Source: Trichomonas vaginalis G3 (Eukaryota > Parabasalia > Trichomonadida > Trichomonadidae). From it: 64,000 bases of DNA. The position numbers and the translations under genes are program-made. Each line of letters opens with the position of its first letter. Positions within the stretch are counted from its first letter, which is position 1. The stretch lies in NCBI RefSeq assembly GCF_026262505.1, contig NC_067203.1, forward strand, positions 27,633,411 through 27,697,410, in the 5' to 3' direction. Positions 12,490 to 25,086 of the stretch are shown here, in pieces. The notes under the pieces were generated by a model, which was not told the DNA's origin, ran no database searches, and saw only the letters and a program-made list of their open reading frames with translations.

Positions 12490-12677
12490 AGAGACTTATA
12501 GCCAAGTCTTGATATCATGCAGGGAGAATATACATTGATAAGCAATTATATTTTATTAGTAGTATTCAGAAATTCTTACAATTTACAATACAATTTTCAA
12601 AAATGGATAAAGACTAATAGCCAAGTCTTGATATCATGCAGGGAGAATATACATTGATAAGCAATTATATTTTATAG
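12490..12677 (+). repeat. 121-bp tandem array, left part, unit 1
   Basis: The period is 121 bp, from tagtagtattcagaaattc to attatattttatag, and includes the short pair agact/agtct around atagcca. This part holds the tail of one period and one full period, with three bases missing near 12556. It ends in ATAG at the left edge of the hairpin block. Confidence 0.9.
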
Positions 12678-13641
12678 TGTTGTAAACGAAAACGATAAAA
12701 ACGGTTTGACAAAAAGTGACACTTTGCATGGCAAAAAATAGAGCCTTACTTTTGAGATACTTGAGATTGAAACTGAATCTTATGAAGCGGTGATCTTGAA
12801 TCACTAAATCATAAGGTTCAGTTTCATATAAAATTTGTTATTCTTTTGGAATTATTTCTTATAAGATTTTACATCTTTTAGCGGGGAATGTTTGTTATCA
12901 TGTATATATTATAAATATTTACACGATAACGAACATTCCTCACTAAATTACTGAGAAACTTTGAGGAAATGTCGAACAATTTCCTCAAAGTTTCTCAGAT
13001 TTATATAGATAACTAGAGTCCCCTAGGCACTGATTCTGGTTCAGCACCTAGGAGGCTCTGGTTATCTAACGAACTGATAAAATGTTTTTAAATTTTGTGA
13101 ATATTGCTACCTGTGAAGCACTGACTTCAAATCAGTACCTCACAGGTAGCAATTACATTGAAATATGGGAGAAACTTTGTCCGAATGTTAAACTATTCGG
13201 ACAAAGTTTCTCCCATTTGTAGTGGAGATGGAAGGCTTTGAGGTATATTGTATTAATATATACCCAAAGCCTTCCATCTCCACTTGAAAGTGTCCAAACT
13301 TTGGGTTAATAGTTTGCAATTAACCCAAAGTTTGGACACTTTCTAGAAGGAATTGGATGGTAAGAGATATACATTCATATGGTATATCTCTTACCCTCCA
13401 ATTCCTTCTTAAAATGGGAAAACTTTGTCCGAATGTTAAACTATTCGGACAAAGTTTCTCCCATTTTGCGAAGGAATTGGAGGCTATGAGATACTGATGA
13501 AATGTCAGTAACTCATGGCCTCCAATTCCTTCCTAAAACTCATAAAAGTGGACCTTACATGCATTTAAAATTTGACATGTAAAGTCCGCTTTTTGTGAGC
13601 GGGGATTTGACTCCGTCAAATCCCCTTTTTCGTTAACGAGA
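12678..13641. mobile_element. Hairpin block: 13 stem-loops inserted in the 121-bp array, unit 1
   Basis: A 964-bp block without coding capacity, flanked on both sides by ATAG where uninterrupted periods have ATAG once. Its ends (tgttgtaaacgaaaacg and, inverted, tctcgttaacgaaaaag) agree at 13 of 17 positions. Inside are 13 consecutive stem-loops: 12769-12825, 12880-12944, 12951-12998 (20-bp perfect arms), 13007-13067, 13103-13153, 13165-13216 (22-bp perfect), 13222-13283, 13286-13343 (25-bp perfect), 13345-13409 (27 bp, one mismatch), 13411-13467, 13470-13532, 13539-13599 and 13601-13625 (11 bp, then TTTTT). Loops are mostly 8-11 bases; others end in an inner ACTGA/TCAGT stem. The hairpins at 13165 and 13411 are the same sequence. 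It may be a non-autonomous foldback element or the template of a structured RNA; the sequence cannot decide. Confidence 0.75.
13601..13630 (+). terminator. Last hairpin of the block followed by T run
   Basis: An 11-bp perfect stem (ggggatttgac, loop tcc, gtcaaatcccc) is followed at once by five T. On the + strand this looks like a Pol III-style T-run stop or a generic stem-plus-T terminator at the end of the hairpin series. The role is inferred from shape only. Confidence 0.35.
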
Positions 13642-13977
13642 ATAGTAGTAGTATTCAGAAATTCTTATAATTTACAATACAATTTTCAAAAATGGATAAA
13701 GACTAATAGCCAAGTCTTGATATCATGCAGGGAGAATATACATTGATAAGCAATTATATTTTATAGTAGTAGTATTCAGAAATTCTTACAATTTACAATA
13801 CAATTTTCAAAAATGGATAAAGACTAATAGCCAAGTCTTGATATCATGCAGGGAGAATATACATTGATAAGCAATTATATTTTATAGTAGTAGTATTCGG
13901 AAATTCTTACAATTTACAATACAATTTTCAAAAATGGATAAAGACTAATAGCCAAGTCTTGATATCATGCAGGGAGA
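13642..13977 (+). repeat. 121-bp tandem array, right part, unit 1
   Basis: Begins with ATAG right after the hairpin block and holds about 2.8 periods, the last cut off at gggaga. The last period has attcgg in place of attcag. Bases 13978-14186 beyond it are AT-rich 3' flank of the transposase with no feature seen. Confidence 0.9.
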
Positions 13978-14186
13978 CTCTCTACAAATACAAAAATTGA
14001 TTATCATAAGGAAATACAAATTTATCAATTTTCATGTGAAAATTACATAAATTTGTTCTCCAATAAATAGCAATAATACTTTGAATGTTATATTAAGTAA
14101 TATAGCTTCAGGTAAATAAGCTTACACTTCAAAAATATACTGTTTATTCATTAATTTTAAAAAAAGTCCAAATTATCTAATCTTGC

Positions 14187-15206
14187 TTACTCTTCCTTTA
14201 AACTTCTTTGTGCCAAATTTAATATTGCCTTCAAAGATGGAATAAGGACATTAGGTTCAATCCTTCGGCTTTCGACAATTTCCAAAATGTGTTGAATTAA
14301 TTTCAAACATTCATCGTGTTTTGAAGCTCTTTGCTCAACAATCTGATTACCTGCCCTTGTAAGAATTCTTACTGCTCTTTCTTCATTCAAAACATTAGCG
14401 ACTTGAACCTTAATAATCGCATTTGGAATCACAACAGTGATGAGAGTTATGACGATGTCATCAATGCGCTCATTTTTCTTACCCAAGAAAAATGTTTGCT
14501 TTAATTGATGAAAGTGTGATTCCGCAATGTTATTCGTGGAATCACCTTCTCCACGATATAACATCATCCAATGTTCTTTGGTTCTTCTCCATTGTTTATC
14601 GAAATACTTCAAAGCGCGCGGTTCTTCTTCTTCTAACATTGTTGTCAAGAACTCATATGTTTCATCAGACTCTTCAGCCAGCTTTTCTGCATTCGTTGCA
14701 TCTGCACGTAATGTCAAAAAGTCCATTGCTAAATAGAAGTTCTCAAAATTCTGTGGATTGTCAAAATAGCTTCCAACTTTTGCACATGCGCGTAAAACAT
14801 GCACAGCGCACCAACTGAGCTGCGCAAGAGGAAATCCATCCTCAATTGCGCGAGCAATGTTTAGCGCACAGTCAGCGCTCCAATGCTGTGGATCCAGGTG
14901 CGCAAACTCACAGAATTTCACCAAACATTCTTGAATTTTTTCAGATGTCTGAGGGTTCACTAAAAAATAGCAAAAGGGGAAAATTGTGTTTTGACTTGTT
15001 TTCATTGTTACTGCAAACAATTGGATCTTTCCTTTAATTAAAGAATGAGTGGAATCGACGTGGAGAGGGTTATCAATGCTATGCACCAATTCTTTTGCAG
15101 CAAAAGGTGCATATATGATTGTAAACTCGGAAAAATCTCTATTGTAATCAAATTGAACGAGATCATCTGGGCACTCTTCCTGTAAATTATTCAAAAATGC
15201 TTCCAA
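14187..15206 (-). CDS. MULE transposase, DDE catalytic part, unit 1
   Basis: A 339-codon frame with the MULE/FAR1-type catalytic core: D51 in DSTH, D112 in ADCALNIARAI, the CxxH pair C133/H136 in CAVH, and E229 in NNIAESHFHQLK. MULE transposases cut and paste DNA elements with terminal inverted repeats. The listed start is a TTG; there is no good ATG before D51, and the frame stays open 13 codons further up to a TAG that separates it, in the same frame, from the zinc-finger ORF at 15246-15656. The two are best read as one transposase of about 490 codons with one nonsense codon, or one that needs readthrough. No clear terminal inverted repeats of the element were found. Confidence 0.8.
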   Translation of the reverse strand: MEAFLNNLQEECPDDLVQFDYNRDFSEFTIIYAPFAAKELVHSIDNPLHVDSTHSLIKGKIQLFAVTMKTSQNTIFPFCYFLVNPQTSEKIQECLVKFCEFAHLDPQHWSADCALNIARAIEDGFPLAQLSWCAVHVLRACAKVGSYFDNPQNFENFYLAMDFLTLRADATNAEKLAEESDETYEFLTTMLEEEEPRALKYFDKQWRRTKEHWMMLYRGEGDSTNNIAESHFHQLKQTFFLGKKNERIDDIVITLITVVIPNAIIKVQVANVLNEERAVRILTRAGNQIVEQRASKHDECLKLIQHILEIVESRRIEPNVLIPSLKAILNLAQRSLKEE

Positions 15207-15245
15207 AGAAGTGTAAAGATCGTTTGATAATCTTTGTGCAATAAT

Positions 15246-15656
15246 CTAATCAAGGCGATAAAATTTGTGCTTTAAAGCATCAGTAGACTGCGCGAAAAGT
15301 TTCATCGTTTCTTTGTTATTCGTATCAATTCCGAACTTATCAAAAAATGCTTTTTGAGCAAGAAATTGCTTTCCACCGTTTTTAATATAAAGTTCGATCC
15401 ATTTTTGATAAAATTTACTCGCGTAATGTGAACCCATTTCAACTCCTATATGATGGCAATATTCTTCATTAACTTTGCTTATAGTAAACACTCCATTTTG
15501 TTCTTCAACCCTAAATTTTGCCTTGCATAGGGGATACGAACATGAATAAGTGACATATTGCTTTGGAGATCCCGTTCTTCTTCTGTATGGGACACCGCCC
15601 TTGACTTCCTGTTTAATACCAAAAGCAATAAGCTCCTCTAAGTCCACCGAAATCAT
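15246..15656 (-). CDS. MULE transposase, N-terminal zinc-finger part, unit 1
   Basis: A 136-codon frame from the ATG of MISVDLEELI to a TAG. It has a FLYWCH/FAR1-like zinc-binding pattern: C39-x4-C44 in YSCSYPLCKAKF and then the H-rich NEEYCHH at 63-69. Such domains bind the element's ends. The start is chosen because a one-base insertion upstream (near 15667) changes the reading frame before but not after this Met relative to other copies. Just upstream on this strand tcatttcattttt resembles a trichomonad initiator. In this copy residue 66 is Tyr, whereas two other copies have His, giving H-x-H. Confidence 0.75.
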   Translation of the reverse strand: MISVDLEELIAFGIKQEVKGGVPYRRRTGSPKQYVTYSCSYPLCKAKFRVEEQNGVFTISKVNEEYCHHIGVEMGSHYASKFYQKWIELYIKNGGKQFLAQKAFFDKFGIDTNNKETMKLFAQSTDALKHKFYRLD

Positions 15657-15939
15657 AAAAATGAAAGTGATTTTGAAAAGAGTTAACAAAATTCAAATCA
15701 CATCAAAAACAAAAACACTTAAAAATATTTTATTATACTCATTCGAAATTAAAAATAATAAAATTTATATATATTAATTTCATTAAATCAAGGTTAAAAA
15801 TCTCACCGGAAAAATAACCTCAGTGTGATAAATTTATCACCGGAAAAATTTACAATAAGGTTAATACCGAAAATATCGAAAAATCAACATTTAAGGTTAA
15901 TTTAAGAGTATGCACTTTTGTCACCTACTCCCTTTTTAA
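15657..15939. promoter_or_regulatory. Divergent promoter region between MULE and GT-A
   Basis: 283 bases between two divergent starts. It contains a perfect 16-bp palindrome gtgataaatttatcac (15825-15840), two copies of tcaccggaaaaat (15803-15815 and 15837-15849), one on each side of the palindrome, and three aaggttaa words. On the MULE side tcatttcattttt-like sequence lies next to the start codon; this copy has one extra base there. Repeated words around a palindrome suggest a protein-binding site, but none is known to me. Confidence 0.5.
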
Positions 15940-17358
15940 ATGAATCTTATTATTAACTCGAGCTATTTCAAAGAGAATCGGCATAATAGCTTAAGCAGAT
16001 TATACTACGGTGCAGTAAAGAATTTTTGCATTATTTATTTAATATTTGCCTTCATATTTGTGGATTATCTATTAGAACAAAATCTAAATCTAACAATTAT
16101 GTTTCAATTGGAGCAGGAACAATTTATCGATGCTTTCAGTAATATTAACTTCACACAAAACGATGCGGGCGTTCATGAACTTCAAATCCATCCTGGAATA
16201 AAGGTTCTTCATAATTTTTCTGCAATAAGAACAGAAGAAACATTCTTTAGTGCTGGCCACAAAATCTTTGTTACAGTATTCGATAGTGGATTCATGAAGG
16301 AGTATTTCCTTTATCTCCCACCATTTGACAGTTACATTCCGAAAGGTCTAACTCCGAAACAGACAGACCTTTTCTGGAAACAAGAGGAAAATCATATACA
16401 TTACTCAGATTTCCATATTCCGCATATTGATGTTGTATGGACTGTTAAAAATGGAATTTCATCACTTTCTAATGCTCATTCTTGTCGCAAAAGCAACTCT
16501 TCTCATCATCTAAACTTCTGCAAATGGCCTACGACCGTTAATAATCCAGAAATCAAAGGAACGGCCTTAGTTGTCGGCAGCCATCAGATAAACTACTTCC
16601 AACACTTTTTTGATAACGGGTTACCGCATTACGCCGCTGGCTCTCTCGCCACAGGTATTTCTCCCCAAATGATAACTGTTGTTTCTACAGCCTGCAATCC
16701 AGTAACGATAGAAACTCTAGAAAAACTCGGCTACAAGTCGCGCCAGAACTGTCAAAGCGATGGAAAGCAAGTTAGTGCCGAGTTACTTATCATGTGCACT
16801 GCAACTCGAGTTGTCCATCATTATTTCTTCGACTGGTACCAGGAGCTAATGAGGATACCGATAGCTGAACGTTCTAAAGTCATTTTACTGCCAAGAGGCA
16901 AAGGGAGTGGCGGAAGAGGTAGTAGAATCATTCAAAATCTCCATGACATTGTCCCTCATCTCAGTAAAATCTTCGGATCCGAAAACGTCATCATTCACGA
17001 TCAAAATTCTCCAGAAAAGACACTTTCAGCACTAATCAATAAATTCAGTACCGCGAGATACATAATTGGGCCTCATGGAGGAGCTTTTTATAACCAATTC
17101 TTTTCTGGAACAAATACAACAATTGTGGAAATGCTTCCTGTCAAAGAGAACGGATATTACCCAGAACAAACTGGTCCAAGATCGATGTCATTTGCACACT
17201 TGGCTATGTACACGAACACAGAATGCTTACACCAAGATTTTTACAGATACTATACAATAAGTGATCAGATCAACTATAATATTAATATAACCGATTTCAT
17301 GAATTGGTTTAAATTTAATTTTAGAAATGATACTTTTGTTGTTAATGCTTCTTCATAA
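15940..17358 (+). CDS. GT61-like glycosyltransferase GT-A, unit 2 copy
   Basis: Encodes the same 472 residues as the copy at 563-1981, without a change, including the signal anchor, the NYFQHFF motif and the GPHGGAFYN motif. The upstream region has one extra base near 15667, close to the divergent MULE start and not to this gene. Confidence 0.85.
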   Translation: MNLIINSSYFKENRHNSLSRLYYGAVKNFCIIYLIFAFIFVDYLLEQNLNLTIMFQLEQEQFIDAFSNINFTQNDAGVHELQIHPGIKVLHNFSAIRTEETFFSAGHKIFVTVFDSGFMKEYFLYLPPFDSYIPKGLTPKQTDLFWKQEENHIHYSDFHIPHIDVVWTVKNGISSLSNAHSCRKSNSSHHLNFCKWPTTVNNPEIKGTALVVGSHQINYFQHFFDNGLPHYAAGSLATGISPQMITVVSTACNPVTIETLEKLGYKSRQNCQSDGKQVSAELLIMCTATRVVHHYFFDWYQELMRIPIAERSKVILLPRGKGSGGRGSRIIQNLHDIVPHLSKIFGSENVIIHDQNSPEKTLSALINKFSTARYIIGPHGGAFYNQFFSGTNTTIVEMLPVKENGYYPEQTGPRSMSFAHLAMYTNTECLHQDFYRYYTISDQINYNINITDFMNWFKFNFRNDTFVVNASS

Positions 17359-18203
17359 TTTAAGACTTTGTTTGTATAAAGAGGTAGGGCAACGATAGGT
17401 CAAAAAGGCTTCTCTGATAGATTTCCTTGCCTTTTGGATATGCTATAATATATAGCCTAGCATGATAGGATATGATGTCAAAAGTTAGAACATAACTTAG
17501 GATCTTGAGAAAAATGAAAAACAAAAATTACATAAAAAAAGAAAAATTTTATCTAATTTGTTTTTTTGGACCGAATAAGTAATTTTATTGAATTTCAATA
17601 CGACACATAGATTTTATTATTAGTAATAAATATAATGGTTTACTATTAACAAGGAACCTAAACTAATGAAAATTTGATTTCAAATATTGTATATGATTAT
17701 CATAGATTACCAAAATATATTGCTATTTATGAGGATATAATATTGATTATTAGTAAATCGTATAAATTTAATAAATATACCATGAATATTGAATGAATTT
17801 CTTGATTCATAGGGGTAAAACGCGCTTTTATATGATTTAGACAGAGAATTTATGAGATGTAAATAACACAATAAAGGTTTATATTGAATATTTTCTAAAA
17901 ATAAATCGAAATTATAAAAAACAATACATTTATTCATTGAAACTACTTGGACAAATATGAAACAAGCATTCAGGCAATTCTTTTGAGACTTCAACGCATC
18001 TGATAATTTTTATATAACTTCACCTCTTATGCTTAGAGTGGAGGTATTGAGATCGTAGAAGTATAGATGAGCTCACATTCAGATATGATGTGTGAACTTC
18101 TGTTTTCACTGCAATTTTGAATCAGAATAAACTCAAAACAAGAATAAAATGATATACTCACTCTCTAAATGTGTTCGAGATTTAAAGTTGTATGAATAAA
18201 ACG

Positions 18204-18252
18204 ATTCATCTTTCGAAGCCTCCCATTTAATGAGAGACTTCGAAAGATGAAT
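18204..18252. repeat. Hairpin with 15-bp perfect arms, unit 2
   Basis: Exact copy of the hairpin at 2826-2874. Confidence 0.8.
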
Positions 18253-18678
18253 GTATTCATGTAGATGAAATACTATATATGACCATGTGTGATACTAAAG
18301 ATATCAAAATGTTCATTTTTAAGTGCAATAGAAGGGTTATCTCTCGTAAAATCTCAATTTAAGGAAGATTTAGAAAGAACTCCTTTCCTAAGTAGATAGT
18401 GTGTGGTTTCTGTCTTTTGGTTGATCAGGAACTATGAAATTAAGTCGGACAGAAAGAAGTTCTTTCCAAAACAGACTCCAAATGAGTTGTTCGAAAAGAA
18501 CTTCCTTCTGTATATGGATAATTGTAGTTACCGCACTGAAGTATGTAATTGTGATGATGGAGTTCTCGATAAATCTAAAATCGGATTAAGATTAATTGAA
18601 AACTCAAGTAATTCTTTGAAATCTTGTGTTGTCTGGCACTATAATAACCAAAGAATGAGAATATTATGTTGAATGATG

Positions 18679-18724
18679 AGTACGTGTGCTCGGCATTCGC
18701 CGAGCGAATTGAGTTTAACGTACT
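18679..18724. repeat. Nested palindrome with GC-rich core, unit 2
   Basis: Exact copy of 3301-3346, again directly left of DR-A. Confidence 0.7.
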
Positions 18725-18748
18725 ATGAAAAGTGACAAATTTGGGCTT

Positions 18749-19950
18749 TTTTTCCTAGGGTTATGATCTCTTCCTTTCTGCTCAATACGACAGAAATGAA
18801 AGAATGAATTTGTACTCCCTAATTGATTACTACAATCTGTATCTATCTTTAACATAGAATTAGCTGCATTGTGATTTATACTCCAGAATTATTCAATTTA
18901 AGATCAACCTCGTAAATTTTAATCATATTGCACCAATACTCCTACGTTGAGATAAGAACATGATTATACATACCAAAGCCCCATATTAAAAATCAAAATT
19001 TAGCACCTCCATTATGCAACCACATTATTCGTCGCAAATAAGTATATTTACGCATATTATGATGCATATTCACACAACTCGTATACATGAAAAGTTATTA
19101 AAATCAGACAAAATTATTGCAATAAGGAAAAAAAAACAACTTTATTATATATGTTAGTAATGAATTACAAATATTTCTACAAAGAATGCTCAATACTTCA
19201 TATAATCTTCGAATATTTCTTATTACAAGTTAATACATTTTGACTCGAACATGATAAACAAAAGCTGACACGCTGATTACTACATTTATGAAAATATAGT
19301 ACGTTTCCATTCATCTGTTTACTTGTTTTTGTTGGAATAAAATCATTTTTTTTTCTTTCATGAAATAAGAATTTTGCTGCGAAAGCAATATCTCTAACAA
19401 TAATTAATACATTACGTCAACTCTGGAATGAGTATTTATCAAATATGATATCAAAATCAAAAATTAGTTGTTTTTTATGAGTAAAAACGATGTAAATTGA
19501 TTATTTGACTAATTATCAAATACTTTGATTTTCCAAATTTTTTTCGAAATTGATTTTTTCATGTGAAAATTCAAATTGTTTAATTTCATTTTTGAAATTT
19601 TGAATTTTTTTTGGAATTTTGAGTTGATCAATTCAGCAGAATTGATAATGCTATTGCTTTAGGGCATACCACAAGGTGATGAATAAAAGGTGAACATTAA
19701 CAAATTATTTTAAATCACAAATATCATCCTCATCAACTTTAATTCTAAAAAGAACTGTACTGAATTATGAAAATGCATGATTTACATTATTAAAATCTTT
19801 GAATGAAAATAGTACAAGATAAGTTTTTATTCATTTTTAATTAGATTTAAACGAAAAACTACTCCATATTAAAATTTAAGTCGAGAAATCGTATTTTGTT
19901 CTTATTTGTTAGCATTTTGTAGACATTCTAATCTTGAATTAATTTGTTAC
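18749..19950 (+). repeat. DR-A, unit 2
   Basis: Unit 2 copy of the left diverged duplicate, three bases longer than in unit 1 through T-run differences. Confidence 0.8.
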
Positions 19951-20653
19951 ATGATATTATTAACAAATTTAACTGAAAAAATATGTTAATATGGAATAAA
20001 CCATGATTATATAAGCTATCAATGCTATATATACATATGTAAAAGATTCATATTAACTCAATTAACAAAAATGATAGATTTTCATAAAGGTTCAATCTAG
20101 GTTCGTCCGAAAATTTTGATTTTTATATAGAAGACATAGTTTCATATACATAATTAAATTTTCAAACAAATTTGATCATACCATTTATTAAGCAGGATAG
20201 TATATTAATTACCATCAGTATAAAAATATAAAAATGATTATATTTAATTATTGCATAATTTAGTCAAAGAGTTATAAGCCTCAAGTGATCGTTATCACCT
20301 TCAATGCACGTATACTTTATTGATTCATAGATATTTAATCTATGTTTGACATGTTGTTGTCGTCATTCGTTTTGTTCCCATTCTTCCTAAGTTAGAATTA
20401 GAGAATACACCATCCACATCATCTAATTTGGTCCTCAGCGATAGATTGGTTCATTTTGGAGGAGTCCCATCAGACAGTTTTCGAGCACCAAATATCAAAT
20501 TTTAATGTATACAAATCTTTAGTGATTTATCTCTTTTATGATGAGTAAAAGGTTTCTGCTCATCAACATTTGATTTCCGACATATATGATTTCTAATTGC
20601 AATTATTTACTTTCTTTTTATAATCTAACTCTGTGACTCATACCATAAATTAA

Positions 20654-20842
20654 TTATTGGAAAGTGTCAATATGTTTGGCACAACGAATGGCGGAAGATA
20701 CCAAACCATGCAGGGAATATGATACGTTTAAGATCTCCGAACTTTTTTTCCAAAAATTTTCTATCGTTGCCCTACCTCTTTGTATAAACTGTTCCATAAA
20801 ATTTCTGATAATTGAAAATTTTGTATGATCGGCAGTTTTCAA
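20654..20842 (-). other. Short coding-like stretch, unit 2
   Basis: Same 62 codons as at 5275-5463, unchanged. Confidence 0.3.
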
Positions 20843-23800
20843 TAAAGATTTAAATCAAAAATGAGTCATGCGTGGCTAACTATACAAAGGTACATTCACT
20901 AGGCAATAACAGTAAAATGGGATGAAAATAGGATAAATAGCATCCCTATATAGTGCCTAACAATATTTATACGGGCCAAAAAAAATTTGGCTAGAGATTT
21001 GGCGAGTTATAAAACTTAGAAAATTGAGAGGGATTTTTATTTTTGAATTTTTTTTGGAAAGTTAAAATTGCGATTAAAAATCGATTTCCAGGAGAACTAA
21101 GCATCTCATCATATATTTAAATCGATAAAAATATTAAATAATAGTTGAATAGTATAACAACGTGAAATTATGGCTGAATCTACAGAAAAAATGAACATAT
21201 TTGACATTTTTGAAAATTCATACGTTAGATGGTGACAGACTCATAAACTATACTTTAGCTAAGATTGATATATGGTTTCAACAACACATGGTTAAAATCG
21301 TAAAAATATTTTAGATTTCAAAAAGATATATATGGTAATATAATGGAACAAAGTCAACAAATAGCATGTTAAATATGTTATAATTAACTTTTTATTAGAT
21401 CCAATAGTAGATATCGAATGGTTTCCAGCTTTATGGTTAAATATTTTCTTTTCGAGCTTCTCTTTAACTGTTGTATTAAGGTTGTAAATTTTTGATGCTA
21501 GAAACTATGGAATCTTCTTTGCTGCTGCATTTTTCTTGAGAGTTCTTGCAATTTCGAATAGATCTGCGCATTGTATGAAATGGAGGCTTTAAAATATCTT
21601 GAAAACAGAATAGGACTGCTTTTCCAAAGGAATGCTTACTTGTAAATCAGAGAGTTTCAAAATTGACAGCAAGATTATCATCATAACTGTCGATTTTGCT
21701 GCGAAAAAGGAAGACAAGTAATTAACAAATCATTTACTGTTGTTCATCAAAAGAAGAAAACTTTGATAACAACTAATGATGATAAAATCAAGCTATCTTT
21801 TAATATTTTAAATTGATAAGACATTCAAAATATTTGAATGGTTTAAAATATTTTCTTTTAATTTCTATAAGATATTATCATGATTATATAATAAAATTTA
21901 AATTTTTATTCAAAAAGGCAATATTTCAAACTTTTAATTTCAAAAATCTTAATTCTGCAATAAGTGTATTTAATTGTAGCAAATTTAATGATCCTTCGTC
22001 ATGCTTAGCAATTTGGAACTCATAAATTAATGATTTCTTCAAGTAAAATTCTGCATTATTTCAAAAGTCAATAATTCTCTAGTAACTTTTCTTCAAACCT
22101 TAACCATTATATTATATGTATAATGGAGAATAATTGCAAAGAAAGATAGCCGAATTTACTGGGTAGTTCTTGTGATGCGAAATAATTGCAAATTAACACC
22201 TAGTTTTAACAGCATCAATCTCTTTTTGCTCTCATTTAAATGCATTCGCACACTTTAATTTTGAAATATAAGAGTTTTGGAAATTATCAAATTTATCTGC
22301 TCAAATACTATAGATCTTCATAAGTGTTAATAGAATCATTAGCCTTACATATAGTGTTTAATATAATGATGCACATTATACTGGGATTCATTCCTTATTC
22401 ATCTAGTTATTATAAGATTTACAACCCCATGAAAATTTAAAATTTTGTCAAAAATAGTGAATGTACCTTTCTCAAAACTTAAGATATCCTCCGAGTTCAA
22501 AGATTTAAAAAAACACAAAAAAATTAACTTTACTCTTTTGAGATCCTTATCAGATGTGCAACAATTTGATGCAGTATCGCAATTCGAATCCGATTTTTTA
22601 ATGTAGATGTACTCTAACATTCTTGAAAAAATGCAAAATGATATTAATTAAGCTTTTCATTTCTTTATCATACACGAAACAAAATCATTCATTATACTAA
22701 AATTTATCAAAGTTTGAATAACGAAAAAAATAATATCTAAATTTTTACATTGAGTCGGCTATTGATATGGTCAATATTAAATCGTTTAAAAATGGGCATT
22801 GGCCAGAATAATACCCACTAAAATAAAGGTAGGTCAACAAAATCGTAACGATGCTTTCTTGATTTTGGTAATGGATTTAGACTATGTAGGTACTCGGTGA
22901 CTAATAGACGAAGAATGGAAGAAAACTGCAAGAGGGATTTCGAGGAAATATTATTAAAATTAACATTTGATTCTTTGACTTGCAAATAAACATATTTGTA
23001 CTATTAATCGGTTTTACAGAATAGATCTTGCGTTATTGTATGTTTTGAAAAAGTATCTAGAATTTTTCCTAAGATACTCATTTTGCGAGATAAAATGATA
23101 TACCATCTACTAGACATTTGTGCATTGCTTCCTATATGTAGCTAGTAACTACAGAAATTGTAGTTTCAGGAAATTTGAATACATTTGGAATTCTAAGAAA
23201 GACATTGTAATATTGAGCATCTCCTATTTCAATATACCATATTGATGAAAATATAAATTCATGTAATCTGTCCTTAAATATGCTATCTAAACTTGTGATA
23301 GAAACTCAATTTCACCAGAAAATATGAGAAAATTCCAAATTGTGAAATAAAACGAACATATTCACATATGAGATAACAACCATCTATATTAGGTTTCTCA
23401 ATTCTTCATTCAAAATTCCAAAAAAAATTCAAAAATTTGAAAATGAAGAGAAGAAATATGAATTTTCCATGAAAATTTGCAAAATGAAAAAATTTTGGAA
23501 TTACAAATATTATTTATTTTTGATGCTTGTTCCAAAATATGTCTTTTTTCCCATATCTGATATGAATATTTTGGATTATTATTATAATTTATATTTATTG
23601 ACATATTTCATGATATTCATATAATGGTTTGTTTTAGGGAATGAATGAGAATATATTTATTTAAAAAAAGAGAAAAGGTATTAGAATAGATTTTTATTTG
23701 AGCGTATTTAAAAGGTTCTACTTCAAAAACTTTATGTAGTTTACTTTTGTAAGCAACGTAAAACAATATCTTTAAGTTATTTGTTGCAATTCGGGATTAA

Positions 23801-24351
23801 TCGTGAATTTTTGTTGTATATTAGTTAAAAATTAGTTTTTAGTAGATAAATTCGTCATGTTCCCGTTTGTAACTCATTTTGTTTTTGCTTTATTGATGAA
23901 ATTTCAATTTGTTGAGTGAATATCGACAAATTTGTTAAATCTTGTTTTAAGCGCAGCAGCAATATTTGGAGTCTATTAACTATATCTAGACTTTCAGTAT
24001 TTTGCATTATTTTTATTGTTGAGGTTAGAACAATCGCCTAACTAAGTAACGCATGTATGTAAAATGACTTTTTCGCGAAAACGGTCTTGCAGATTTTTAC
24101 GAGAGTAAGATATCAATATATACAACAATTGAGGATTAATTTTATTGCAGTGGTTTACGATTTTCATCGTTCAAAGTATCGGGGCAGATTATTAAATTTT
24201 AAGCTATACAATTTCCATTGTAGAGCTTTATATTTTGAAAGAATAGAACAATTGGACATATTATTATTAAGTATAAATGGAATCGATTTTAAATTGCATA
24301 TATGTCAACACTGTTTCTGACATTAATGTAAATACAAAGTACTAAACTACT

Positions 24352-24838
24352 ATGCATGAAGAAAACTTCAATTTCTCTCCACAATTAAGAGAAGTTTGGA
24401 GTTTTATTACTGAGAAAAATCCGCTTGAAGTTGTTCATGAGAATTTAAAAAATTGCAAACAATTTCTTTAATCGTTCGGACATCAAAATTGAAATAAAAA
24501 TTGTTGCACCTTTTTCGACAGTAAATGATAATAAAAAAAGAATTTTCAGAGGTGTAAAAAATAAACTTCTCAAATAGAAGGACCATGCTAAATGGAATGC
24601 GTCGCATACCCACCCAGTAAAAGTATTTGTGAAGCCATCCAGAGGAGTTAGGGCTTCTCCGTGCGTCATTGTTATGCCTCAAAACCAGAAACGAAGAGAG
24701 GAGACGAAATTTCCAAATTAATTTTGGAATCCCGGCCCAAATCAAAAATTTAACCATATTTCCCAGTAGAGTGGAAGAAACTACTTATTATAAACAATCT
24801 TTATTAAAGAATAAACACCCACATCTCTGTAAAATTCT
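24352..24838 (+). pseudogene. Coding-like remains of unknown origin, unit 2
   Basis: Copy of 8974-9460 without visible change; the overlapping - strand frame is at 24407-24757. Confidence 0.35.
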
Positions 24839-25086
24839 TTTTTTATATTTACTGTCAGAAAAAGTGCAAACAATTTTTTTTCTTTCAATTTTGATTTGCG
24901 AACGATTTTTTTTCTTGCGAAATAACGTACTAAAATACACTTTTTTAAAATTTTATCAATTTGTTATGGTATATCTTTATGATAATGAATAAAATGCTTA
25001 TTTTTCATAAGTAAATACATAATTTATGCTGAAACACAAAAAATAACACGAAAATTTCTCTACAAACATAGTATAAATTGAAGTTA

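Larger units (their letters stand above)
563..15939. repeat. 15.4-kb tandem unit 1
   Basis: First complete unit of the head-to-tail array, cut here at the GT-A start codon for convenience; the true boundary cannot be told from a tandem array. It holds GT-A, an AT-rich spacer, an intact GT-B, DR-B, the 121-bp array with its hairpin block, and the split MULE transposase. Its DR-B (near 11620-11830) carries several one-base deletions not seen in units 2-4, and its left 121-bp array lacks three bases near 12556. Confidence 0.97.
17359..25086. other. AT-rich GT-A to GT-B spacer, unit 2
   Basis: Same content as in unit 1. Differences are small: one more A near 17543, two more bases near 18754, one more near 19470, two fewer near 20070, one fewer near 23794 and one more T near 24880. 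Confidence 0.6.
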